Source of the DNA: Pseudoselenomonas ruminantium
GTDB taxonomy: Bacteria > Bacillota > Negativicutes > Selenomonadales > Selenomonadaceae
Reading direction: 5' to 3'
Length of the DNA: 64,000 nt
Assembly (NCBI GenBank): GCA_002373045.1
Contig: DFHU01000030.1
Location: forward strand, 30,063 to 94,062
Positions within the stretch are counted from its first letter, which is position 1, and the number at the start of each line of letters is the position of its first letter. This document shows positions 34,193 through 44,038 of the stretch, one piece after another. The position numbers and the translations under genes are program-made. The notes under the pieces were generated by a model. It saw only the letters and a list, made by a program, of their open reading frames with translations, did no database searches and was not told the DNA's origin.

Positions 34193-35542
34193 TTACACCA
34201 GACCATGCGCCAGCATAACATTAGCCACCTTGACAAAGGCGGTGATGTTGGCACCGGCTACCAAATCGTCGGGGTCAGCATATTTTTCAGCGTTGGCCTT
34301 GGCATTCTTGTAGATGTTGGCCATGATGTCCTGCAGCTTGCCATCAACTTCTTCAAACGTCCACTGGAGTCTTTCGGAGTTCTGGGCCATTTCGAGTGCG
34401 GAAACGGATACGCCGCCGGCATTGGCTGCCTTGCCCGGAGCAAAGAGCACCTTGTTCTGCTGGAAGTAAGCGATTGCCTCCAGCGTGGACGGCATATTGG
34501 CACCTTCACCAACAGCGATTACGCCGTTAGCCACAAGGGCTTTCGCGCTTTCCAGGTCGATTTCGCCCTGCGTTGCGCACGGCAGAGCCACATCGCATTT
34601 GACCGTCCAAACGCCCTTGCAGCCTTCATGGTATTCAGCCTGCGGATGATTTTCCACATATTCTTTGATGCGGCCGCGGCGAACCTGCTTGATTTCCTTG
34701 ACAGCATCAAGGTCAATGCCATTGGGGTCATAGACATAGCCGTTGGAATCGGAGCAGGTAACAACTTTGGCACCGAAAGCCTGTGCCTTTTCGATGGCAT
34801 AGGTTGCCACGTTGCCGGAACCGGAAACCACAACCGTCTTATCCTTGAGGCTGATATCTTTAGCGTCAAGCATATTCTTGACAAAATAGAGCAGGCCGTA
34901 ACCGGTAGCTTCGGTACGGGCAAGGCTGCCCCAATAGTCCACGCGTTTGCCCGTCAGGACACCGGCATCATAGCTGTCGCGGATGCGCTTGTACTGACCG
35001 TAGAGATAGCCGACTTCACGACCGCCTACGCCGATATCACCAGCCGGAACGTCCACATCCGGGCCGATATGGCGATAGAGCTCCGTCATAAAGCTCTGAC
35101 AGAAATGCATGACTTCATTGTCGGATTTGCCATGCGGGTCAAAATCCGAACCGCCCTTGGCACCACCGATGGGCAGGCCAGACAGCGCATTCTTGAATAC
35201 CTGTTCAAAAGCCAGGAATTTCAAAATATCGAGATTTACGCTGGGATGGAAGCGCAGACCGCCTTTGTAGGGGCCAATGGCGCTACTCATCTGCACGCGG
35301 AAACCGCGGTTTACATGAATTTCGCCCTTATCGTCCTGCCAGGGTACGCGGAAGGTAATCACGCGTTCCGGCTCGATAATGCGTTCCAGAATCTTCTGTT
35401 CCTTAAATTCAGGATGTGCTTCCAGCACAGGAATAACGCTTTCCAGAACCTTCGATACCGTGTTCTTGAACTGCGGCTGGTCCGGGTCGCGTTTTGCAAT
35501 CAGGTCTAACGTATCTTGTACATACTGTTTCATGTCTGCCAA
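34193..35542 (-). CDS. gdhA: Glutamate dehydrogenase, hexameric
   Basis: 449 residues from the chosen start. Interconverts 2-oxoglutarate plus ammonia and glutamate; the bacterial ~450-residue form is usually NADP-dependent and assimilatory. Substrate-binding and catalytic segments are GPYKGGLRFHPSVN, LPIGGAKGGSDFDP (catalytic Lys) and VDVPAGDIGVGGREVGYLYG; the nucleotide domain has VVVSGSGNVATYAIEKA. I start at TTG 35542, eight bases after AAAGGAG; ATG at 35533 is the alternative. The frame stays open to 35626, but upstream starts lack a binding site. Confidence 0.94.
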   Translation of the reverse strand: MADMKQYVQDTLDLIAKRDPDQPQFKNTVSKVLESVIPVLEAHPEFKEQKILERIIEPERVITFRVPWQDDKGEIHVNRGFRVQMSSAIGPYKGGLRFHPSVNLDILKFLAFEQVFKNALSGLPIGGAKGGSDFDPHGKSDNEVMHFCQSFMTELYRHIGPDVDVPAGDIGVGGREVGYLYGQYKRIRDSYDAGVLTGKRVDYWGSLARTEATGYGLLYFVKNMLDAKDISLKDKTVVVSGSGNVATYAIEKAQAFGAKVVTCSDSNGYVYDPNGIDLDAVKEIKQVRRGRIKEYVENHPQAEYHEGCKGVWTVKCDVALPCATQGEIDLESAKALVANGVIAVGEGANMPSTLEAIAYFQQNKVLFAPGKAANAGGVSVSALEMAQNSERLQWTFEEVDGKLQDIMANIYKNAKANAEKYADPDDLVAGANITAFVKVANVMLAHGLV

Positions 35543-35686
35543 AGTAATCGCTCCTTTGTCTATAAAACTCATACAATTATGTCTACCAGTAAATAGTATA
35601 CTACAATCCAGCCTGAATGTACACAATTTTATTATAACGACAAAAATTTATAAAATATACTGTATCCATGTTCAAATCAACGCACA

Positions 35687-38272
35687 TCATACATTTTGCA
35701 GATACTTGCGTGGAATATTACGGATAAAACTGCTGATATGGCGGTAGTGACCGTACATGGTCTGCGACCACGACAGGAACAGCTGCTTTTTCGCCCGGGT
35801 CATGCCCACATAAAAGAGACGCGCTTCCTCTGCCAGCCGCCCGCTTTTCTCTGCCTGAAAGCCAGGGAATGTCCCCTCCTGCAAGCCTGCTAAGAATACA
35901 TAGTCAAATTCCGAGCCCTTGGCCTGATGGATGGTGATAATGGGAATCTGCGGACGCTTTGTCAATGCATCCAGCTCCGTATTGGAAAGCGTCGTATAGC
36001 GCAGGAAACGCTCCACCGCATCGAGTGGCCGGATGGCTTCATCGTCCAAATCCCGCGCCTGCCGGAATAAATCCCGCAAGTGTTCCACGCGCTGTGGTTC
36101 CTTATGCTTAACATAATACTTGTCCATGCCCCAGCTCACCACCATCTCTCCCAAGAGCTGCCAAGGACGCAGGTACTTTGCCTTTTGGCGGACTTCGGTG
36201 AGTTTGTCCGCCCATTCGGTAAACATTTCCTGATATTTGGCCATAATTTCCTGCCGCGCCTCCACATGAGGACGCAAATCCCGCTCCACGGCATACAGGA
36301 GGATTTCCGCTGTCGCCATGATATCATCAAAGGCATCGTGACTGGATTTATGCTTGACCTCGCAGTATTTCCCCAAAAATTCCAGCTTGTGATTGGGCAG
36401 ATTGGGATAAAACCGCCGGAAGATATCCAGCGTGTCATAATACAGGGGATATTCCAGTGGCGGCAAATCCAGACGGGACAGCTCGCTGCCCAAAATCCGC
36501 AAATCGTAGGACACATTATGCCCTACGAGCACCGCCCCTTGGGCAAAGGCGCAGAAATCCTGCAAGACCTTTTTGGGGTCTTCACCCTGCTCCCGCAGGA
36601 AATCATCCGTAAGGCCGTGCACCTTCACCGAATCGCCAACCTTGCGCAAGGGCGTCAAAAGGCGTACAAACTTTTCCTTGACCGCCCCATGCTTATCCAG
36701 GCGGATGCCCGCAATCTGGATGATTTCATCACGGGTCGTATCCACGCCGGTAGACTCCACATCAAACACGACGATGTTCTCTGCCGCCAAAGCCGCCAGC
36801 AGTTTTGCATAAGGTTCGCCGCTCTCACGGGCATCGGCATCGACAAAATCCGTCAGCCGAATGCCCGCACTGCGGATTTCCTCACTGGACAGTTTCTTGA
36901 TGGTCGCCGGACCAATTCCAGTTGCAAAGCGGTTCAACACCCGCACCAGACTTGCCACGTCATGCTTGTTGACCGCTAGTTTCAAAACTGCCAAAGCATC
37001 CTTTATTTCCTGCCGCCGAAAGAACTTCTGCTCATCAATCAGCATAAAGGGCAGACGTTCCTTTTCCGATACAAAACGGCTCAACGAACGAAAATGGGCG
37101 GACAATTCCTTGTTATAACGATTGCTGCGGGTCAAGATGCAGACCCGGCTGTAATCGGCAACAGGCAGCTGCTGAATCTGATAGTAAATCCATTGGGCTT
37201 CCTCACTGAAATCCGCCGCGCCCTTCAGTACAATCGGCTCTCCATGCTCACGGCTCACCGCCTGCAGGCCGTCAGGATAAAGCAGGTTCACCCGCTCCGG
37301 GAAGGAATTCCTAAGCCAGTCAAAGGACGCATTTAAAAGCACCTGCGTAGCCCGGTAATTTTCATGGAGCACAATGCGTCTGGGATTATATTCCTGTTGG
37401 AACTTGCGCAAGACAAGTTCCGGATGCGAACCGCGCCATTCATAAATGGTCTGAAAATAATCCCCGCAAAGGAGCAGGTGACTGGCACCAAAAATCTGGG
37501 AGATAATGCGGTACTCCAACAGGCTCGTATCCTGCACCTCGTCGATATTGATATAGACAAAGCGCCGCGCCCATTTTCCTGCCACGCTGTCCTGCCGGAA
37601 AAGCGTATCCACCTGCACCAGCAAATCCGTAAAATCCAATCCATGCAGTTCATGAAGGCGCTCATCATACAGCGCAGTCTTCTCTGCGCCCCAGACTTGC
37701 CAGCCCTCATAAAGCCGCCCGTGGAATTTATAGGCGTCATCCACAGTTAATGCCTTTACTGCAGCGGTTTCCTTTTGCAAAAGCCGCTGCAAGGTCTGCT
37801 GATAATCCGCGATTAAATCCCCGCTGTCAATGGCATATTCGGCCTTCTTTTCCTTCAGCTGATTGACCAGATTCTGCACCGCCTTGAGCGGCCATTCTTC
37901 GTCAATAATCTCCTTTAACAGGCCCTGACAATCTGTTTCATCAAAAATCGTGAAATCCGTGAATAAATCCGAATGACGCTTTGCCTCAGTTTTAATGACC
38001 TCATAGCAAAACCCATGAAAGGTCTTTACCATCACCCGGCTGCCATTATCTCCTGCCCGCGCCTCCACACGCTCGCGCATTTCCCGACAGGCCTTGTTGG
38101 TAAAAGTCAGACAGAGGATTTCCTCCGGCAATGCCCGATTTTCCTCAATAATATGCGCAATACGGCAGGCCAGGGTATTGGTTTTCCCTGTGCCTGCCGG
38201 TGCTAATAATAAAATATTTTTTTCCAGTTCCTCTACTGCTGCTTGTTGTTCTTTGTTTAATGCCAAATCCAT
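35687..38272 (-). CDS. UvrD/Rep-type helicase with embedded DEDDh exonuclease
   Basis: 861 residues. The N-terminal part is a superfamily 1A helicase: Walker A LLAPAGTGKTNTLA near residue 25, LTFTNKACREMRERV, FHGFCYEVI, Walker B FVYINIDEVQD near residue 245, and LCGDYFQTIYEWRGS. At about residues 500-660 a DnaQ-like 3'-5' exonuclease is inserted: FDVESTGVD, VGHNVSYDLRIL and HDAFDDIMATAEIL supply the DEDDh residues. Helicase motifs then resume (TIHQAKGSEFDYVFLAGLQE, EEARLFYVGMTRAKKQL). The exonuclease therefore splits the helicase core, not its end. Probable role in repair or replication; the exact function is unknown. Followed upstream by the small ORF terminator at 38330. Confidence 0.9.
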   Translation of the reverse strand: MDLALNKEQQAAVEELEKNILLLAPAGTGKTNTLACRIAHIIEENRALPEEILCLTFTNKACREMRERVEARAGDNGSRVMVKTFHGFCYEVIKTEAKRHSDLFTDFTIFDETDCQGLLKEIIDEEWPLKAVQNLVNQLKEKKAEYAIDSGDLIADYQQTLQRLLQKETAAVKALTVDDAYKFHGRLYEGWQVWGAEKTALYDERLHELHGLDFTDLLVQVDTLFRQDSVAGKWARRFVYINIDEVQDTSLLEYRIISQIFGASHLLLCGDYFQTIYEWRGSHPELVLRKFQQEYNPRRIVLHENYRATQVLLNASFDWLRNSFPERVNLLYPDGLQAVSREHGEPIVLKGAADFSEEAQWIYYQIQQLPVADYSRVCILTRSNRYNKELSAHFRSLSRFVSEKERLPFMLIDEQKFFRRQEIKDALAVLKLAVNKHDVASLVRVLNRFATGIGPATIKKLSSEEIRSAGIRLTDFVDADARESGEPYAKLLAALAAENIVVFDVESTGVDTTRDEIIQIAGIRLDKHGAVKEKFVRLLTPLRKVGDSVKVHGLTDDFLREQGEDPKKVLQDFCAFAQGAVLVGHNVSYDLRILGSELSRLDLPPLEYPLYYDTLDIFRRFYPNLPNHKLEFLGKYCEVKHKSSHDAFDDIMATAEILLYAVERDLRPHVEARQEIMAKYQEMFTEWADKLTEVRQKAKYLRPWQLLGEMVVSWGMDKYYVKHKEPQRVEHLRDLFRQARDLDDEAIRPLDAVERFLRYTTLSNTELDALTKRPQIPIITIHQAKGSEFDYVFLAGLQEGTFPGFQAEKSGRLAEEARLFYVGMTRAKKQLFLSWSQTMYGHYRHISSFIRNIPRKYLQNV

Positions 38273-38329
38273 AGTTCCTGTGCCACCTTAGTTTCCCGAT
38301 ATGCGTTATTGTACCGGTGCAAAATATAA

Positions 38330-38361
38330 GCGGTACAGGCTTATAAAACCGCCTGCACCGC
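38330..38361 (-). terminator. Terminator of the 63-residue gene
   Basis: GCGGTGCAGGC and GCCTGTACCGC arms with a ~10-nt loop, followed on the minus strand by an AT-rich tail (TTATATTTTG). Confidence 0.7.
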
Positions 38362-38408
38362 CTGTAACATCCTAAAAATAGATCTCTTTATGTACTTTTT
38401 ATTTATTC

Positions 38409-38600
38409 TTAATGCGTTGCCAACGCTGCCTCAAATACTTCTACGCAGGATTTTTTCTGCTTTGCTGCCAGTATCTCCTCATAGCTGGCCGGTGTCATGC
38501 CCATGCGCAGAAACTTTTCATGCAACTCGACGGTCTGGTTTGCGGCAACTTCTGTAATACCTAATTTTTTTGCTGCACTCTTGAATTCTTCTGCTGTCAT
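38409..38600 (-). CDS. Small protein of unknown function
   Basis: 63 residues beginning MTAEEFKSAAKKLGITEVAA; acidic to neutral and predicted helical, with the look of a small helix-turn-helix-like or packing domain, but no family is recognised. The ATG at 38600 is preferred since AAGGG lies about nine bases upstream; an in-frame ATG at 38609 directly abuts that site. It sits downstream of comEC and has its own terminator. Confidence 0.65.
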   Translation of the reverse strand: MTAEEFKSAAKKLGITEVAANQTVELHEKFLRMGMTPASYEEILAAKQKKSCVEVFEAALATH

Positions 38601-38670
38601 AAAAATCATCCCTTCTGCATATTCATCTGATATTATATTATTTCCACTTTTAACAGCAAAATCCTGCTTT

Positions 38671-41061
38671 TTATTGATAAGTTTCTACCCGCATGAGCTC
38701 CCCGTCCGTATAAAAAACCACCGCACCATTTTCGTCTGTCCGCAGAGTTTTAATCCCCTGCTCCTTAAACCGTTGCACCACCGCAGGTTTCGGATGCCCA
38801 AACGAGTTGTCGGCTCCCACACAAAATACGCCAAATTGCGGTTTGACCGCCTGCAGAAACTCCGGCGAACTGGAGGTATCGCTGCCATGATGGCCGATTT
38901 TCAACACACTGCTGGCAGGATTTATCCCCTCTGCCAATAACTGTGCTTCTTTTTCTTTGGTCAAATCCCCCGTAAACAAGAAATTTGCCTTGCCATAGGA
39001 CACGCGATAAACATTTGATGCCTCGTTGCCCGTTTTATTATCGCCTTCCTGCAGTGGTGGAGCAAACAACACTTCAATGGTCACGCCATCAACAGTCATA
39101 CGCTCCCCCTGCCTTGCTGTATGGAATTTGTGCAGTAAAGGGTCATTATCCCCCAGTTTCATACTGCGGGCATAATCCAATATGCCTTCATCGGCGGTTA
39201 TCACCTGCGCAACCGGCATTTTGCGCAAAATGCCGCCACAGCCTGCCGCATGGTCTTCATGGGCGTGGGAAAGAAAAACACCATCCAACTTCAACACGCC
39301 ATAGTGCAATAAATAAGGTACATCCACTTTCGCACCGATATCAAAATTGCCATCCCGGGTACCACCGGTATCAAACATAAATGCACGTCCTCCTGGCGTA
39401 ATGACAAGTGCCGCATCGCCCTGCCCTACATCAATAAAATGCACCTGCATTTCCTTGGGCTTTGCCAATTGGACACTGACAACCAATACAACCGCTACCA
39501 GCAGCGCTACGCTTAAAGCATTGCGCCGTTTTTTTATGCCGTCCCATAATTTTTCCCGCTGCTGTGCATTCAGCAAGAACAAGCCTAACAGCAAATAATA
39601 CAACAGTCCCCAACCAAAATTCATACTCGGAATCCATATCGCACTTGCCGGCAGGGCGGCAATCTTCACCGTCATTTCCGTAACTACGCCCAAGAGCAAA
39701 CTCCCACAAGCAAAGACCACACTGCCTGCAAAAGGCAGGATAAAGGCCACCACTCCGGCAAAAAGTCCCAACACGATAATTATTTCCACCAACGGCACTA
39801 CCACGAGATTGGCAATCAGGGAGGACAGCGACAACTGATTAAAATACCAGGCAAGTATCGGCAGTGTGGCAAGCTGTGCCGCCAACGTAATGGAAAGCCC
39901 TGCCGCAATATACGCATTACAACCACGCTCACGGAAATATTTTTGCCAGACAGGCGCCAAATAAAGCAGCCCTGCCGTGGCCAGGAAGGACAACTGAAAG
40001 CTGATGTGAAAGAGCAACAATGGTGCGCTTAAGAGCATAACCAGCCCGGTCAACAGTAAAATCCTTCGTGCGTCACGCTCCCTGTCCAATGCTAACGCCA
40101 CAAAAGCCAGCCCGCCCATTATCGCCGAGCGGATAACCGGCGGCACCGCACCGGCTAACAGACTGTAAATAGCAATCAAACCCACCACCAGCACCGCCGT
40201 AACCGTTTTGGGCAGGCGCAGCAATCCCCCAAAACCTGCCATTACCGCCGCCAACAGACTGATATGCGAGCCGGACACTGAAAGGATATGAACAATGCCG
40301 GTAATGGTAAACGAATCTACCAATTCAGGCTTCAAGCCATCATAACCGCCAAAGAGCATGGCAAATATAGCCGCTGCATCGGATTTGGGCATAACCTGTT
40401 CCATGCTGTCCCGATAGTGACGGCGCACCTCTGCCAATTTACGGGCAAAAACAGCCGTGTCCACCGGCATGACTTTTATTCCCTGTTTGCCTGCCGATAA
40501 AGATGCGCTGATTCCCTGACTCTTTAACAACATTTTCGTATCCAACTGACCGGGATTCTGATAGCCATGGGGTGAGCGCACCTTTCCCGTAGCCGTCACC
40601 TTATCGCCAATCCGCACCTCCGGTGCAGCCTGCTCTGCGGCATATACATACCCCCCGCCGCTGGCCGCCTGCCATTCCTTTCCCTGCTGTTTAACTTTGG
40701 TCACATCAAGCAAATACCGCTGTTTCTTCCGTCCCTGGTTATCTTCTGTCAACCGCGGAACTTCCCGCAAAGTACCCTCGATTTTCACCGTTTCTTTAGC
40801 AAAATGGGAAATATCTGTATCCGGCAGATTATTCGCCACCATAAAGCGCAAAAAACCTACGAAAAAGAATGCCAAAACAAATGCGAGCCATGTCCACGTC
40901 TGTGACCGATAACAACCATAAACAGACAAAATCAGGGCCATTACCAGCAAGGACAGCACAATCCCCATAGGCATTGTAAGCAAACTGGCACAGCCAATCC
41001 CTGCCCCCAAAGCAATCAGCAGACTGACCAAAAATACTTCCTGATGCTGACCGATTTTCAT
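38671..41061 (-). CDS. comEC: ComEC/Rec2 DNA-uptake channel protein
   Basis: 796 residues. Inner-membrane channel carrying single-stranded DNA into the cytoplasm during natural transformation. The N-terminus has several hydrophobic helices and an OB-like domain (KIEGTLREVPRL, GDKVTATGKV); the competence domain (about 230-490) contains HILSVSGSHISLLAAVM and many membrane segments; the C-terminal ~250 residues are a metallo-beta-lactamase domain with FIDVGQGDAALV and the metal motif LSHAHEDHAAG. All three expected domains are present and full length. comEA lies just upstream, 15 bases away. Confidence 0.95.
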   Translation of the reverse strand: MKIGQHQEVFLVSLLIALGAGIGCASLLTMPMGIVLSLLVMALILSVYGCYRSQTWTWLAFVLAFFFVGFLRFMVANNLPDTDISHFAKETVKIEGTLREVPRLTEDNQGRKKQRYLLDVTKVKQQGKEWQAASGGGYVYAAEQAAPEVRIGDKVTATGKVRSPHGYQNPGQLDTKMLLKSQGISASLSAGKQGIKVMPVDTAVFARKLAEVRRHYRDSMEQVMPKSDAAAIFAMLFGGYDGLKPELVDSFTITGIVHILSVSGSHISLLAAVMAGFGGLLRLPKTVTAVLVVGLIAIYSLLAGAVPPVIRSAIMGGLAFVALALDRERDARRILLLTGLVMLLSAPLLLFHISFQLSFLATAGLLYLAPVWQKYFRERGCNAYIAAGLSITLAAQLATLPILAWYFNQLSLSSLIANLVVVPLVEIIIVLGLFAGVVAFILPFAGSVVFACGSLLLGVVTEMTVKIAALPASAIWIPSMNFGWGLLYYLLLGLFLLNAQQREKLWDGIKKRRNALSVALLVAVVLVVSVQLAKPKEMQVHFIDVGQGDAALVITPGGRAFMFDTGGTRDGNFDIGAKVDVPYLLHYGVLKLDGVFLSHAHEDHAAGCGGILRKMPVAQVITADEGILDYARSMKLGDNDPLLHKFHTARQGERMTVDGVTIEVLFAPPLQEGDNKTGNEASNVYRVSYGKANFLFTGDLTKEKEAQLLAEGINPASSVLKIGHHGSDTSSSPEFLQAVKPQFGVFCVGADNSFGHPKPAVVQRFKEQGIKTLRTDENGAVVFYTDGELMRVETYQ

Positions 41062-41076
41062 GCCCTCACATCCCGC

Positions 41077-41655
41077 TTATATGCAAATCTTATCTTTCAT
41101 TTTGGCAAATTTGGCCTCGCCAATACCGCGAATCTTTTTGATATCTTCAATCGACTGGAACGCCCCTTCGCTTTCCCGATACTCGATAATCCGTTTGGCC
41201 ATAGCTGGGCCAACTCCCGGCAAGGTATCCAACGCTTTTTCATCGGCAGTATTGATATTGACCTTTTCCCCGCTGTCTGCTCCTTTGGATTTATCCGCTT
41301 TTCCCGAATCCGTTTTGCTGTTTGTTCCGGTCTTTTCCGGCACCTTTAACTGCTGGCCGTCCTTGAGGCTTTGCGCCATATTGATTTTTTCGCCGTCCGC
41401 AGTGGGAAGCAAACCGCCGCAGGCATTGACGGCATCGGCAGCCCGCGCTCCCTCCGGCACGTTCACGAGCCCCGGCTTATTAACTGCCCCGGTTACATAA
41501 ACCGTTATTTCCTGTTTTGGCGGGCTGCTTTCAGCAGTTGCAGCAGCATCCAACACTACGGCTTCTTCCTCACTGTACAAACCGTAATAAGTGCCACCTA
41601 CCGCCGCCAGCAAAATAATCATTAAGACAAACAGCTGTTTCTTGTACATTGGCAT
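41077..41655 (-). CDS. comEA: ComEA DNA-binding competence receptor
   Basis: 192 residues. A short N-terminal membrane anchor (residues about 8-25, LFVLMIILLAAVGG), then a SLBB/SPBB domain (ITVYVTGAVNKPGLVNVPEGA), a flexible Lys/Asp/Ser-rich linker, and a C-terminal double helix-hairpin-helix (INTADEKALDTLPGVGPAMA, IKKIRGIGEAKFAKM). It binds incoming double-stranded DNA on the outer face of the inner membrane and hands it to ComEC. AGGTGG lies ten bases before the ATG. Confidence 0.95.
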   Translation of the reverse strand: MPMYKKQLFVLMIILLAAVGGTYYGLYSEEEAVVLDAAATAESSPPKQEITVYVTGAVNKPGLVNVPEGARAADAVNACGGLLPTADGEKINMAQSLKDGQQLKVPEKTGTNSKTDSGKADKSKGADSGEKVNINTADEKALDTLPGVGPAMAKRIIEYRESEGAFQSIEDIKKIRGIGEAKFAKMKDKICI

Positions 41656-41711
41656 AATACATTCACCACCTATTATCCACTATCACTATACATTCCTACT
41701 TTCGCGCACAA

Positions 41712-41741
41712 GAAAAAAACTCCTGCCAAATGCAGAAGTTT
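41712..41741 (-). terminator. Terminator of the 117-residue gene
   Basis: AACTTCTGC and GCAGGAGTT arms with a 5-nt loop followed by a run of seven T on the minus strand. Confidence 0.8.
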
Positions 41742-41760
41742 TCTCACGTTTTCTATAAAG

Positions 41761-42114
41761 TTAAGCGATTGCCGTACGGAAGAAATCCTCCACCCAGCTG
41801 TTCCAGCCTAAGTCGTAGATATTTTCTTCGCCAAGTTCATTCTGGTATTCAGCCAGTGCAATCATCATCAGAGAATCGGCTACACAGCCATCATCATCCA
41901 TATTCGCTTCTACATAGCTTTCATGGACGGTATTCACTACCTCCGCCAGACGTTCCGGACGCATGTAGGAAATCCCCTCATACATGGCATCCAGATACTC
42001 CCGCGTATCCTTGCGGTATTCCGCCGGTCTTTCCTTAACCGAATCCACAATCTGACGAATCCGACTAAGGGCAATCAATTTAATTCTTGTTATATAAAGT
42101 TCTTTCGTATACAT
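41761..42114 (-). CDS. Conserved-looking protein of unknown function
   Basis: 117 residues, soluble, mostly helical and acidic toward the C-terminus (ANMDDDGCVADSLMMIALAE, ENIYDLGWNSWVEDFF). I recognise no family. The ATG at 42114 is chosen because AAGGAG is eight bases upstream; a GTG at 42123 lies too close. It has its own promoter and terminator, so it is monocistronic. Confidence 0.7.
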   Translation of the reverse strand: MYTKELYITRIKLIALSRIRQIVDSVKERPAEYRKDTREYLDAMYEGISYMRPERLAEVVNTVHESYVEANMDDDGCVADSLMMIALAEYQNELGEENIYDLGWNSWVEDFFRTAIA

Positions 42115-42139
42115 ACACAACACTCCTTACCGTGGATAT

Positions 42140-42168
42140 ATAATAGCATAAGTTTACAGTAATCGCAA
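42140..42168 (-). promoter_or_regulatory. Promoter of the 117-residue gene
   Basis: -35 TTGCGA (42163-42168), 17-bp spacer, -10 TATTAT (42140-42145), about 20 bases before the ribosome-binding site. Confidence 0.6.
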
Positions 42169-42250
42169 ATTGTATGCATGTATACTTAATAAACTGTTTA
42201 CTGAATTATGTGAATATTAATTATGTGTATACATAATACAGACAATAACA

Positions 42251-42290
42251 AAACAAAAAGCCCTATGTCCATCTGGCATAGAGCTTTGTT
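42251..42290 (-). terminator. Terminator of serA
   Basis: AAGCTCTATG and CATAGGGCTT arms (42258-42286) with a 9-nt loop, followed on the minus strand by TTTGTTTTG. Confidence 0.85.
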
Positions 42291-42315
42291 TTAGCAATAT
42301 TTACTTAAAAACCGG

Positions 42316-43902
42316 TCAAATAGCGTAGAAGTTGACCAGTTTGGCATCAATGATACCGTCAATGCCCTTGACATCTTTAAGCACGCTTGCCGGAATGTCA
42401 TGGTCAACAGTCAGCACCATCAAACTCGTGCCTTCCACTTCCGTCTTGCCCACCTGCATGCCGGAAATGTTGATACCATGCACACCCAGGAAAGTACCAA
42501 TCGTACCAATAACGCCGGGCTTATTGATGTGCGGGCAAACGAGAATGCGCGCCTGCGGGTCAACGTCCACACGGAATTTGTTGATGCGCACAATGCGGGC
42601 TTCACTGCCAAAGAGCGTGCCCTGCACCGTGAGGTTCTTGCCGCCGCCAATATCGGCTTTGACCGTAATGAGGTTGGCAAAGTCTTCGGCTTCTTTCTTC
42701 TTGACTTCCGTCACCTTGATACCGCGTTCTTTCGCCAGACCAGGAGCGTTGACGTAGTTTACATCGTTTTCCATAATGGGGTTCAAAAGCCCTTTAATTA
42801 CAGCCGTGGTCAGCATACCCGTGTTGACTTCCGTAATCTCGCCGTTGTAGGTGACTTCGACCTTTTTGACCGGCGCTTCAGCCAAAGAAGCAACTGTGCC
42901 ACCCAGACGTTCAGCCAGCGTAAGGTAAGGCGCAATAACCTTCATGACTTGCGGAGAAACCGGCGCCATGTTTACAGCCGTTGCTACCGGCTCACCCTTG
43001 AGGGCTGCCAAAATCCCTTCGGATACATCCAAGGATACGCCGACCTGCGCTTCCACCGTAGAGGCCCCCAGATGCGGCGTCAGCACAATGCCCGGCACAC
43101 CGACGAGCGGATGGTCCGCACCGACAGGCTCACTGGTGAATACGTCGATGGCGGCACCAGCCACAATGCCCTGCTTCACGGCTTCGGCCAAATCTTCTTC
43201 GACGATAATGCCGCCGCGAGCACAGTTCACCAGGCGTACGCCCTTTTTCATCTTCTTCATCTGTTCCATGCCAATCATGCCCTTGGTGTCAGGCGTCAGC
43301 GGCATATGCACAGTGATGAAGTCCGACTGGGTGATAACATCTTCAAGCGTGCCCACGGTCACGCCCAAATCCTTGGCACGGTCTTCGTTGATATAGGGGT
43401 CATAAGCGATGACATTCATATCAAAAGCCATGGCCCGTTTCGCTACGCCGGAACCGATACGACCCATGCCGATAACGCCCAGCGTCTTATTCCGCAATTC
43501 CACGCCCACATACTGCTTGCGATTCCACTCGCCCTTCTGCATGGTTTCATTGGCAATGGGGATATTGCGGGACATGGCCAGCATCATGGCCATGGTATGT
43601 TCCGTAGCGGCGATGGTATTGCCGCCGGGAGAGTTGATGACGATAATACCCTTAGCCGTAGCTGCCGGAATGTCAATATTATCCACGCCAACACCAGCAC
43701 GGCCGATTATCTTGAGCTTCTCTGCCCGGTTGATGACTTCAGCCGTCACCTTAGAGGCAGAACGCACCATCAATGCATCATACTGCGGAATAATTTCCAG
43801 CAGTTCCTCGGCGGAAATCTTGTCCCGCACATCTACTTCAAACTCCTTCTGCAAAAGCTCAATGCCCTTGGGCGAAATGCCATCAGCAGCCAAAACCTTC
43901 AT
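42316..43902 (-). CDS. serA: D-3-phosphoglycerate dehydrogenase
   Basis: 528 residues, the long form. First step of serine synthesis, NAD-dependent. The catalytic domain has VMVRSASKVTAEVI, the nucleotide loop LGVIGMGRIGSGVAKRA near residue 145, catalytic Arg in VNCARGGIIVEEDL and His in VLTPHLGASTVEAQ. An intervening ASB domain and a C-terminal ACT domain (VCPHINKPGVIGTIGTFLG) probably bind serine for feedback. The ATG at 43902 has GGAG eight bases upstream; the ATG at 43908 is too close to it. Confidence 0.96.
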   Translation of the reverse strand: MKVLAADGISPKGIELLQKEFEVDVRDKISAEELLEIIPQYDALMVRSASKVTAEVINRAEKLKIIGRAGVGVDNIDIPAATAKGIIVINSPGGNTIAATEHTMAMMLAMSRNIPIANETMQKGEWNRKQYVGVELRNKTLGVIGMGRIGSGVAKRAMAFDMNVIAYDPYINEDRAKDLGVTVGTLEDVITQSDFITVHMPLTPDTKGMIGMEQMKKMKKGVRLVNCARGGIIVEEDLAEAVKQGIVAGAAIDVFTSEPVGADHPLVGVPGIVLTPHLGASTVEAQVGVSLDVSEGILAALKGEPVATAVNMAPVSPQVMKVIAPYLTLAERLGGTVASLAEAPVKKVEVTYNGEITEVNTGMLTTAVIKGLLNPIMENDVNYVNAPGLAKERGIKVTEVKKKEAEDFANLITVKADIGGGKNLTVQGTLFGSEARIVRINKFRVDVDPQARILVCPHINKPGVIGTIGTFLGVHGINISGMQVGKTEVEGTSLMVLTVDHDIPASVLKDVKGIDGIIDAKLVNFYAI

Positions 43903-43938
43903 ATCCATCGCTCCTTATAATCAAAATAACACTATTCC

Positions 43939-43967
43939 ATTATAGTTTATCCATTTCGCAGTAGCAA
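43939..43967 (-). promoter_or_regulatory. Promoter of serA
   Basis: -35 TTGCTA (43962-43967), 17-bp spacer, consensus -10 TATAAT (43939-43944), giving a leader of about 30 bases. Confidence 0.75.
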
Positions 43968-44038
43968 GTGTATTTTACCAAAAAACAAATTTTATTTCTA
44001 AGTTTAGTTTTATGCTATTAATTCATGCTTTATGTAAC

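Noticed and set aside
34205..35509. A 434-codon plus-strand open frame opposite gdhA
   Set aside because: Antisense to a complete glutamate dehydrogenase; no independent support.
42400..43920. A 506-codon plus-strand open frame opposite serA
   Set aside because: It is a mirror frame of the intact serA gene with no ribosome-binding site or family motif.
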